Assembly: GCF_022605725.1 (NCBI RefSeq)
Contig: NC_065551.1
Location: forward strand, 27,218,001 to 27,282,000
Direction of reading: 5' to 3'
Source of the DNA: Anthonomus grandis grandis
Taxonomy: Eukaryota; Arthropoda; Insecta; Coleoptera; Curculionidae
Length of the DNA: 64,000 bases
Shown piece by piece: positions 55,750-64,000 of the stretch. Under the pieces are notes generated by a model. It ran no database searches. It was not told where the DNA came from and saw only the letters and a program-made list of their open reading frames with translations. Numbering within the stretch: the stretch's first letter is position 1; each line of letters begins with the position of its first letter. The translations under genes were made by a program, and so were the position numbers.

Positions 55750-56195
55750 AAATAAGACAATGAGTTTCGAGGTTTCAAAATGTTATATACTTAACACGTG
55801 ATTGTCCTAATATCACCTAATCAACCATATTTCTTTTTTTTTTTCAACAGTAAATTAAATTAAATACTTTTTTGGGTAGAAAAGCTCATATTTTATCAGT
55901 TTAAAGGTCCTTTATAACCATTGTATTCAAATTTCAATAAATCGATTTTATAAGACGAATATTGCTTTTGTTTGAATTATAAAGCAAATCTTTTTGAGAA
56001 TTTTATCGTTATTTCTCGTTTCATTATTGTTCCCATACAATAAAACTTTATATCTTGTGATGTTACACCCGATAAGTAAAAAAAAACAATTTATACGACA
56101 GATTGTGCTTGAGGGACAAGTTTTTCCACACAAGACACAAAAAGTTTCGGAACTCGGTAATAGGGTGGATTTTTTGGTTCTTTTGGCGATCTAAA
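55750..56195 (+). repeat. Large inverted repeat, left arm
   Basis: About 440 bp that recur in reverse complement at 58055-58490. Shared words include TTAACACGTG, CAACCATATTTCTTTTTTT, TTTTTGGGTAGAAAAGCT, CCATTGTATTC, CACCCGATAAGTAAAAAAA, TTTTTCCACAC and AATAGGGTGGATTTTTTG. No coding sequence was recognised. It is either an opposite-facing pair of one dispersed repeat or the arms of a foldback element. Confidence 0.8.
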
Positions 56196-57334
56196 AAAAC
56201 GCTGTTGTAAGTTTATTTTTAAAAGCAAAATAATTTGTTTTAGATTTTTGTTGTGGTAGTGATTTTTTTCTATTTATTTATGTATTATCTATTTATTTAT
56301 GTCTTATAGTAAAATTTTAATTTAAATTTGAATGAAAAATTGGTTGCCTTAGAAAACTTTTCGCTAATACGGACAATTCAACAGGATAACGATCACAAGC
56401 AAATTTTGAAAATTATTGAAGATGTTTGTTCTAGATCTGTAACCATAAATTTATTATTGTCCAGGCAGTAGCACCGACATTAAATGTTGATCTATAAACA
56501 CAAATGGAAAAATTAAATTCCTTCTTATCAGTCAAATACATCATAAGGAATGGAAAAAATTGTCTTTTTCTTTCACGTTGGGCAAACCACCTGAAAAAAG
56601 TCACAATTTCTCGCAAATCCAGTGAATGATATAAAAATTAAACGGTGACGTTGAAAAAAAAGGAAAGGTTCAGTGTTCATTATTATATTGCTTAGTTTAA
56701 GCTGTCAAGAACTTATAAAGATGGTAATCCAATGGCGCAAATAGTCAATTTCTGAATTAAATTATATTTATTATAATTAAAAATATAATAGAAAATATTT
56801 GTTAAAACGTATATGGAAAATTAATAAAAAAGCTTAGAACTATAATCTTGTTAGTTGGTTAGTCTTGGGCAGCTACAAAATATGTTAAATTAAAAATGAA
56901 ATTAATATTAAGTAAGTTTTTAATATAAATGCAAAAAAGTAAGATTTTGATACAAAAAATAAAATTTCTAACCCCGTATATGAAAAATCTTTTGAAAATT
57001 GAACAATTTAATCATGTATCGATAAAAGTGAAGAATTGATCTTTAGACTTTTGATGAAAACCACAATTACCACTTGAATCTTCAGGACTTCTACGTAAGA
57101 GAAAAGAAAGGAAGTATTTATTTCATTATAATGTAATGTAATGAAATCAGATAAGATTAAATTAGTGCTCATTACATTATATGTTCTTTAAACTCATATA
57201 TCTTTAATCATTTCAAATCATGAGAATTTCATTTTCAAAAAAAGTACTTGTATATTTGTATTTTATAATCAGTTTTATACTACAATAAGTTTATTTTTCT
57301 TACTTTTCCTCTCATGCAGCAGTCATGAAGATGA
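56196..57334. other. Spacer inside the inverted repeat, left part
   Basis: Nothing coding recognised. CTATTTATTTATGT is repeated near 56270 and 56290, and TAATGTAATG is repeated near 57129. Confidence 0.4.
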
Positions 57335-57785
57335 GAGAAAACTTAGAACCCTCAAAGGCTATAATTAGCATTGCCCAGGAATTATGGGCATTTGTTTGCT
57401 CGCAACATCCAAATGCTTATGTAGAAATGGAAAAAAAAAACACAATTTAAATTATCATAAAAATTTATCAGGCGCAAAGTAATACTATTCCCCTTCAATA
57501 AAATATGAAGCATTTTTTTTTCATAAAATATAATAAGATACTCCATAAAGAATTCAAGATTCAAAGTTAAATGAATGTAGATAACGTCCCTTTATTAGAG
57601 AAAAAGGCAACAACATCGCAACGCCGCTCGATCGCATTGTTGATTCCACCGACACAAGTAATCTTTACCAGTGACGTTGTCAAAAAATATTTACATGATA
57701 AATATTTATTATTAGGAGATTATGCTTAAATTATAAACAATATAACCGTTTATGAACTATTTATGCGTTTTTTTAACATACTTGG
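57335..57785 (+). repeat. Dispersed ~0.4 kb repeat, copy 2
   Basis: Direct match to 35315-35735. This copy has an extra ~38 bp (ACATCGCAACGCCGCTCGAT) that is absent from copy 1, more likely a deletion in copy 1 since the block is unique and GC-rich. It lies between the two arms of the 55.7/58.1 kb inverted repeat. Confidence 0.75.
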
Positions 57786-58054
57786 GTTCGTCAAATACAC
57801 CCCTTAGTAGAAAAAAATTATCAATAATTTTATTTGGTAGATGACTAAATAAGACAACATAAACAAAAAAAATCTGTACCATAATAAAAAATTTAAAAAA
57901 AAAATATTTGGCTTTCACAAATAAATCTACAACAAAACCTCAACTTGAAAAAAACTTTTTTACCTCCAATTTATTTAATATTTTCTTTTGGTTTCTTATA
58001 CTTTCTTGTCTCGAGAAACGCGTCAAGGGCTTTTATGCGGCAAAAAATCAATTT

Positions 58055-58490
58055 GAGCCGCGAGTCCCCCAGAAGGGGCAAAAAATCCACCCTATTAACG
58101 AGTTCCGAAACTTTTCATGTCTCGTGTGGAAAAACTTTGTCCCTGGAGTACAATCTGTTGTATAAATTGTTTTTTTTTTACTTATCGGGTGAAACATGAC
58201 AAGATATAAAAGTTTTATTGTGTGAGAACAATAATGAAAAGAGAAATGAAGGTAAAAGTCAAACAGAATATTTGTTTTATTATTCAAACAAAAACAGTAT
58301 TTGTCTAATAAAATTGATTGATTGTAATTCGAATACAATGGCTATGAAAGACCCTTTAACTAATAAAATATAAGCTTTTCTACCCAAAAAATTCTTCATT
58401 AATTTATTAATAAAAAAAAGAAATATGGTCGATTAGGCCACGTGTTAAATAAATAATCTTTTAAAGCCCCTAAACTCTTTATCTTATCCC
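58055..58490 (-). repeat. Large inverted repeat, right arm
   Basis: Reverse complement of 55750-56195, with moderate divergence and several small indels. The arms are ~1.86 kb apart. Confidence 0.8.
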
Positions 58491-59379
58491 ATTTCATTAA
58501 AAGATTGTAAGTAAACATATACAAGTCTCGGGTTTCCGAAAAGTTATCCTTAAATCCCGACTTAAATCTCCTCATTTATCGAGAAACCCGAAGCAAACAA
58601 AAGCCTAAATAGAACAGATCAGGGGAATAAGCCAAACCGGAGAAGCACTAATCCCTTTGAAAGTTAGATCTCTCTCTATGGGGTGTCAGGCGGTGGCAGA
58701 AATCTTTAATAAATTAATGAAACTTTCAGCTCGCCAATTAAGTTTGTTTGCAAATAGCTTGGAAGTAACTGGAACATCTTGGGAAACTTATTCATTTTTT
58801 TGCGTTTATTACATTTTATAGATTTTATAACCTAAATCAAATTAATAAAAATATATTTTTTTTCCTCAAAAAATCTTATCTTAAAAAAATATTATGCCAG
58901 GTCTTAGCAAATATGAAAAAAATAGAAGATGACAGAGGGCATTCTATTAAAAAAAATCAATTAATATTACTTATCTTATAAGAAAGAAAGTGGTGTTTTC
59001 TTTGAGACGAAATATTAAGATTTTACATTTTCTTTTGGAACAAATCCAGGGTGACGCTCTCAAAAACAAAAAAGTAATGAATGTATGTTTCTGAAAATTT
59101 CAAATTTTTTATTCACTTAATTTTTAAAATCACTTCATATTTTTATTAGTCTTAATTATCCGACAAGAAAAAATGATTTGCGATAACATTAACTTCTTCA
59201 GAATCCGAAATTTTGCAACTCTCTGATGAAATAAATATTTTAATTTTTAATTTCCACGCTATTTAGAAAAATAAATAGTTTTTTGTAGATCTTTGTGCTC
59301 CGAGGAACTTATGAACGTCGAGGTAAATATTTATTAAGCTCTAAGCTCATAGAGCAGAAATAATTTCTTCATTTTTTAA
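58491..59379. other. Gene-free spacer
   Basis: Nothing recognised. 58500-58720 has somewhat balanced composition. Confidence 0.4.
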
Positions 59380-59532
59380 ATCACTGCTGAGATAAACTAA
59401 TAGCGTTGGTGCTTTTAGATTTTTCTCAGGCATTTGATACGGTAAACCATGATTTGTTCTGCTCTAAGCTTTGGCGATTCTTCATTACGTTTTTTTAGAG
59501 ACTACCTACATGATAGAAAGCAGAGTAGCATA
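59380..59532 (+). pseudogene. Non-LTR RT, first half (interrupted)
   Basis: Reads ALVLLDFSQAFDTVNHDLF (motif A; Asp in LLDFSQAFD) and then, after a shift, YLHDRKQSSI, where a Tc1/mariner element has inserted at a TA (59531-59532). The reading continues on the other side at 60599 as NGKTFSILNV. The two halves join in frame if the insert and one TA copy are removed. Confidence 0.85.
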
Positions 59533-60598
59533 ATAAAGCGTGTTTCACTAAGAGCGCAAGATATCAGTATTCAATAAAATTGGCTTTCTAACTATAAATA
59601 ATAAACTAATGCTTTTGTGTAGCAAAGTATTGAAATATTTATTGATTTAGAAAATATACATTTAGAAATTATGTATGAAACAAAATATCTCGTAAATGGC
59701 CGCCACGGCTTTGCTGACATATGGGTATCATTTTCGCGAAATTTTCAATAACGTTATTGTATACATGTGGTGGTATTTCATTGATACAGCGTCTAATTTC
59801 ACCTTTCCATGCGTCGATAATTGCAGGCTTCTTGGCATAAACCTGTGACTTCAGATAACGCCACCAAACCTAGCCAGAACTCTAAAGCCATTAAATTGCA
59901 ATAGCGTGGAGATCAATCCTGGTCACCAAATCAGGAATTTCCTTCTTCGTTTTCGAAACAAACGGTCTTATTATTCACACATAACATACATAATACACAC
60001 CAGTGACCAGTGATACGTTGTGAATTCATTACTTTCTAATCAATCATTCGTGGATTTTAAGCCACAAATGTAACAGTTTTGGCCATTAACGAAACCATTG
60101 AGGTGAAAATGGGCCTTATCACTGAAAATAATTTTGTTTGCAAAATCAGCAGATTGCTTAAGGCTCCAATTGATAAATTCTCTTTGCTGATTATGGTCTG
60201 CTGCCAGAAGTCGTTGAGTCAATTGAATTTGGTAGGCATGCAGCTGTAATTCTTTCGATGACGAATTCACGTCTTTGGCCTTTCTGTTACACTCTCGTTA
60301 ACGAGGTCGTATCGTGTGTTTTACATCAGTGACCAAACTAGTACTTTCGAATTTTTAGACAGTAGATGAATTAGGAACATTATCTTGACCTAACGTTGGA
60401 CGTTCGTTACGTACAGTACCAATTAAATTTTTTTCCATTTTAATAATAATTTTTGACAGTCAGGACGCGTTGTTCTACTAGTTTCCATTTGTCAACTTTC
60501 AACCTTTCACATCATAATCATGTGACAATATTATGACTGTCAAATATGGCGCGCAAATCTTTTCAGGTTACTTCCCTTCCTATTAAAACACCCTTTAG
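59533..60598 (-). mobile_element. Tc1/mariner-type element (DUF4817 group), copy 2
   Basis: A 1,066-bp insert flanked by TA (59531-59532 and 60599-60600). Ends: ATAAAGCGTGTTTCACTAAG on the left and, reversed, CTAAAGGGTGTTTTAATAGG on the right, i.e. similar inverted termini. It carries a broken transposase on the minus strand and aligns with copy 1 along most of its length. It interrupts an RT gene, so it is younger than that retroelement. Confidence 0.88.
59650..60320 (-). pseudogene. Tc1/mariner-type transposase, copy 2
   Basis: The minus-strand frame 60270-60040 reads LHAYQIQLTQRLLAADHNQQ, REFINWSLKQ and IIFSDKAHFHLNGFVNGQNC. These match the family region ending in the first catalytic block (FSDEAHF; here Asp is kept, Glu changed to Lys). 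Downstream the frame breaks. The region aligned to copy 1's WPPRS block is at ~59880-59940 and degenerate (WCLGDQD-like in pieces). It is dead. Confidence 0.85.
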
Positions 60599-61150
60599 TA
60601 AATGGGAAAACTTTTAGTATTTTAAACGTTTCGGCACGGGTATCTCAAGGGTCAATACTCAGTCCAATTTTTTTTTTTTTATTCTAAATCAAATTCTTGC
60701 TCCTTTCACGGCTATGCTAATGATGTCCAACTTTACCAAATATACTATTCAATCGTAATCTGATCTATTACACTTGATCATAATTTAACCTTAAATACTA
60801 CGAAGTCTCAGTTTCTGATATTCGGTAATAAACTAAACCATCCACTGTATCCAACAAGGTTCTCAGCACCATCCCCGTTTTAAACAACGAAATAGTAGTA
60901 TTCTGTTAAACCGCATGAAATCTTGGGCTAATAATGGACTCAAATTTAAACTTTAATAATCCTGTGCTTGCTTATATGTTATATTCTTTTTTTGAGTTTT
61001 TCTCTTCAGAAGAAACTGTGTGAAGGTTTTGGCTGCATCGTCTATGGACCTTATTTGAACTATGGTAATAATAGCCTTTATAGAGGGTACGTATATAATA
61101 GCCTTTGTACCTATTAATACACATAGTTGTATCAAGAAATCATTTTCCTA
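60599..61150 (+). pseudogene. Non-LTR RT, second half (interrupted)
   Basis: Continues from 59532: NGKTFSILNVSARVSQGSIL (the VPQGS block reads VSQGS), then YANDVQLYQIYYS (the YADD box with Asp to Asn, ~60713), LNTTKSQFLIFGNKLNHPLY (~60790), and LGLIMDSNLNFNN (~60923), followed by a weak LNYGN. Stops and shifts are frequent. The changed YADD and the mariner insertion make it inactive. Confidence 0.82.
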
Positions 61151-61612
61151 GATTTCACGTAATTACAGTTACATTTGCATTGTTAGTGTAGTTAAAAAAG
61201 AACAAAAAAATTATTGCGTATTTTGATGTAGTTTTTAGTTCTTATCAACTTTTCTTAACAGCAGTTTTTGATATTGCCAAAATAAAGGTACTTTATTCTT
61301 GCGCAAAAGTCATGTTTTCTGGTACACGATTGGAAAAAATATCTGATGGATGCATTTTAGGTTTTCGATCAAGCAGAACTTTTGATAAAGATTACTTTTT
61401 TTAATTAATAATAAAAAAGACACACTGTATATCTACAATCCATATCATGTTTGTCAAGTCTGCTAAAATAATTAAGTCATTATCGTTTGTTTTGTGAGGA
61501 AAAACATGTTTCACTAGTTTCGTTAATCTTTAATAGCGCTGTTGAGATATGAATTTTATACCTGTTCTGGAAATGATTCCTGCTTTTGCTATACTAATTT
61601 TTAGAGAATATA
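61151..61612. other. Gene-free spacer
   Basis: Nothing recognised. Confidence 0.4.
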
Positions 61613-62132
61613 CAGGGTGTTCAGTTAAGGGTGTAGACTACCTATGTGTCAAGAATACCAATGTTCAAAAATATTTTTAACATTGCAAGTGGCCATAAGC
61701 GGGCGTAACTGCCAAAATAAGAATACAGTTTTAAGATTTGACCAAAGTCACTAAATTAAGATATAGCTTTCTATGAATTTGTTTAAAGCCACATTTTCAT
61801 TGGCTCCACAATAAGGGTGAAGGAAACAAATTAATTTTTTTATACTATTTTTTATTTTAACCAATTTTAATGCATTTTATAAAAGATAATTTTCATCTCT
61901 TATAATGGAATTTTCCAGTGACATAAGTTAGTTAAAAAAAAAGAATTTGGCAAATAATTCTCTCGATCATATTTTCTCGTGTTATTGGCCGAGTTTTATA
62001 TACGACAATTTCTAATCTTTCCTAGAAATAATATATTATCGGACCATTCCATTCAATTTTTGATATGATTTTTTTTCCTAATTGGCGCCTAAGAGGTCAA
62101 GAGTTCTTGAGAAATAGGTAGTGTACACCCTG
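61613..62132. mobile_element. TA-flanked MITE with CAGGGTGT ends
   Basis: About 520 bp bounded by TA (61611-61612 and 62133-62134). Left end CAGGGTGT, then after ~10 bp GGTGTAGACTACCTATGTG and TCAAGAA. The right end in reverse complement gives CAGGGTGTACACTACCTATT and TCTCAAGAA. The inverted ends therefore match over ~33 bp if a ~13-bp insertion in the left end is allowed. No coding frame. TA duplication and this terminus suggest a Tc1/mariner-related or similar non-autonomous family. Confidence 0.75.
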
Positions 62133-62640
62133 TATATGTGCTCCAAAAAAAAGGTATTTTTCATAATATTTCCTATTGTTACTCTACTGTTTCGGTGCAT
62201 ATTTTACCAATAACTCCAATTCAAAATTCTGCCATGTGTTTATCCATCAGCAAGAACAACTCATCCCAACCCACGCATATGGGCATCCCGTCTATTACAA
62301 GTTACTTCCCTTCTGCCTACCGTTCTCAAATATAAAAAAAAGACAAACGAAATCAACCACCCATTAACTTTTACACACCGACACCCTCTGGGCGTCAGGT
62401 GCCATCCTTTGCCGATGACACGCGCAAGCTACACCTGTCCATCCTAAACTTAACCCCGTTGGCCGCAATTATACGCCGACAGATGTTCACTTGTGCGCTC
62501 CATGAATACCGTATACGTCATCAGAAGAAAAACCGCCCTTTGTGTCTGAACGGCAGACTTCAGCGTGTCGAATTAAATGTTATGCAAATCAGGGGTGGGC
62601 TCTCAGAGAGGGTAGATTCGAATCTTTTATCTTTTTAGTA
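62133..62640. promoter_or_regulatory. Gene-free, with a GC-richer island at 62380-62640
   Basis: 62380-62640 is CpG-containing unique sequence (CACACCGACACCCTCTGGGC, ATACGCCGACAGATG, CGGCAGACTTCAGCGTGTCG). Its plus-strand frame happens to contain FADDT, but no other RT block is present, so the resemblance is judged accidental. It may be another conserved non-coding island. Confidence 0.22.
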
Positions 62641-63455
62641 ATGTTTAGATGACGTACGCGAGAAGGGGAACGGGTGTTTGACAAAGGGATATAAATTTCA
62701 ATATTTGGTAAGCTGTTTAAGATGCGACGTTGGGGTTCTAATCCTGATTTAGTGGGGTACTTTAGACGGGGAAATTTGTTATTAAATATGTGTGCGAGTG
62801 GTGCGAAGGGAATTTATTGTTCGGTTTTCCCTCTTGATCTAGAATAGTTTTTAAAATAGCAGGTGGGAAAAGAAAAGAATGTATACAATAGTTTTGTTTC
62901 GAGCAGGAAAAAAAAACGATTTTTTCAAGTGCCACTTTCTCCCCGAAAGAATAAATTTCCATATATTCATTCATATTTTATTCCTCTCTTTAAAAACGCG
63001 ATAATTTTTTCACGAGCTCCAACTTCACATTCCGCGCTGTTAATTAACATTTCAATTTAATTACTATTTGCATGTTGACTTTTATTAGTCGCAGCATGTC
63101 GTTTAATTGGCTCGTTTCTTATAATTATTCACTTTACCACTCGTTTTTTTATGCTAAAGATATTTCAAAATGCATGTGTTTATTTTTATATGTCAACGTT
63201 TTCACGGCACGCCTGTTTAACGTGTTTTTTACACTGTTTTTTTATTTCAGTCTTTCATATACACTGTGTTAATTGAAGCACAGCTGAGGATACCAGGCGA
63301 AAAAGTGGTTGATGTTTTAATTCATAATAAAAATAATAAAAAATATTTTAGTTCTAAACCAACCCTCAGAACAGCGTCTAATTAACGTACTTAAGGTTTA
63401 CTAATAGTCTTTACTAGAGACGTTACGTCTTCCTCTGTGATCGAAAAATATTATA
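62641..63455. other. Gene-free stretch
   Basis: Nothing recognised. The frames at 62762-63272 are low-complexity Phe/Lys/Ser-rich. Confidence 0.4.
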
Positions 63456-63695
63456 CTATATTTCAAATAGGTAGAGAGTAATAAAATGTAAATTTCCGAC
63501 AGTTTTGTGGTCATCCATGAGCGTAGGTAAATTTAGTAGCTACTTAATGAATAAGGCGCGAAAAAAAAGGTAGAATTCGACCGATATAAAAAGGGTTTAT
63601 ACAGGTAGGTGCGATTTTTGAATGTAACTGATTAGCATAATATTAAATTTTAATATACTAATTTGGCAGGTAATGTAAACTTCATTGTGTTTCCG
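63456..63695. mobile_element. TIR MITE, copy B (partial)
   Basis: Matches the first ~220 bp of copy A (1225-1620): TAGAGAGTAATAAAATGTAAATT, GTCATCC, TAATGAATAA, AATTTGG-AGGTAAT-TAAACTTC. It starts with CTATATTTCAAATAGGTAGAGAG, the full terminal motif that is partly lost at the left end of copy A. Similarity stops near 63695 (TTCCGCC) and no right terminus is present, so this copy is truncated. Confidence 0.75.
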
Positions 63696-64000
63696 CCAGG
63701 TATTCTGGTGGATGTACTACTATTTATTAATTAACTGAAACAGGAAATATTTTTCAAAAGATATTGATGTTCAGACTTGTGGCAAAAAAAACACATTACA
63801 CTCCTCTTACTTTAGTATCCATAAGTAGCATCAAATGGTGGTACATAATATTTATTTAACTTTAAACAAACTTGATATTAAAAGTTTTATTCGGTAAAAG
63901 ACTACTTTGAATACCAAATTGCCAGAAAAAAATCACACAATCGTAGAAGGGGATAGTAGAACTTTTTAGAAAGGACTGACTGCTTTGTTTTGGGCTATTA
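63696..64000. other. Gene-free window edge
   Basis: AT-rich with nothing recognised. Confidence 0.45.

Noticed and set aside
62399..62638. Plus-strand frame starting MPSFADDTRKL, resembling an RT FADD box
   Set aside because: No other RT block lies before or after it, and the surrounding peptide does not fit the family.
1..64000. CRISPR arrays, rRNA and bacterial operons
   Set aside because: No regular spacer-repeat arrays, rRNA-like conserved blocks or prokaryotic gene organisation; introns and transposon types show a eukaryotic genome.

Overview
This is AT-rich nuclear DNA from an arthropod, most likely an insect; a beetle would fit but cannot be shown from the sequence. The evidence is the mix of mobile elements: piggyBac, PIF/Harbinger with a MADF partner gene, hAT, DUF4817-type Tc1/mariner, a Penelope-like element, several Jockey/CR1-like non-LTR elements, LTR-element remnants and TIR MITEs. 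Introns, a low gene density and a very AT-rich background agree. No rRNA, tRNA or CRISPR was seen. No host gene could be identified with confidence: outside the mobile elements the window is a gene desert. It holds one good candidate cassette exon (about 32153-32299) and several islands of higher GC and 'designed-looking' sequence, rich in homeodomain-type motifs, that could be conserved regulatory elements of a developmental locus.

Layout. 0-7 kb: a broken piggyBac transposase (minus strand), a 0.4 kb TIR MITE, then a complete 2,968-bp PIF/Harbinger element (3682-6649) with 47-bp TIRs and TTA target duplications. Its transposase and MADF genes lie on opposite strands and are interlocked: the last exon of each sits in the intron of the other. 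7-14 kb: gene-free, with short palindromes and two candidate regulatory islands. 13.8-16 kb: a degenerate ~85-bp tandem repeat and an RT fragment that has lost its FADD box. 19.4-20.3 kb: Penelope-like RT remnant. 22.5-23.8 kb: an internally deleted hAT element with a perfect 8-bp target duplication. 26.9-27.4 kb: LTR remnant with a possible integrase zinc-finger scrap. 29.2-30.1 kb: C-terminal RT fragment. 32 kb: candidate exon. 35.3 kb: first copy of a ~0.4 kb dispersed repeat. 37.3 kb: second tandem array. 38.6-39 kb: island with repeated GTCGTAAAA motifs. 40.0-40.5 kb: hammerhead-core-like motif and a CTCF-like site.

41-64 kb: Tc1/mariner copy 1 (41.2-42.3 kb), a GC-rich island, a complete solo LTR with GTAT duplications (43251-43609), further islands, RT fragments at 45.5 and 51.5 kb, and the best-preserved retrotransposon, a 5'-truncated Jockey/CR1-like element on the minus strand (52290-55105). 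A ~440-bp inverted repeat pair follows (55750-56195 and 58055-58490), enclosing the second copy of the 35 kb repeat. Then comes a nested pair in which Tc1/mariner copy 2 (59533-60598) has split an older non-LTR RT gene, a TA-flanked MITE (61613-62132), and near the right edge a second copy of the MITE seen at the left edge.

All mobile-element calls rest on reading translated motifs, termini and target duplications by eye. Family names below superfamily level are tentative. The regulatory-island calls are inference from base composition and motif content only.
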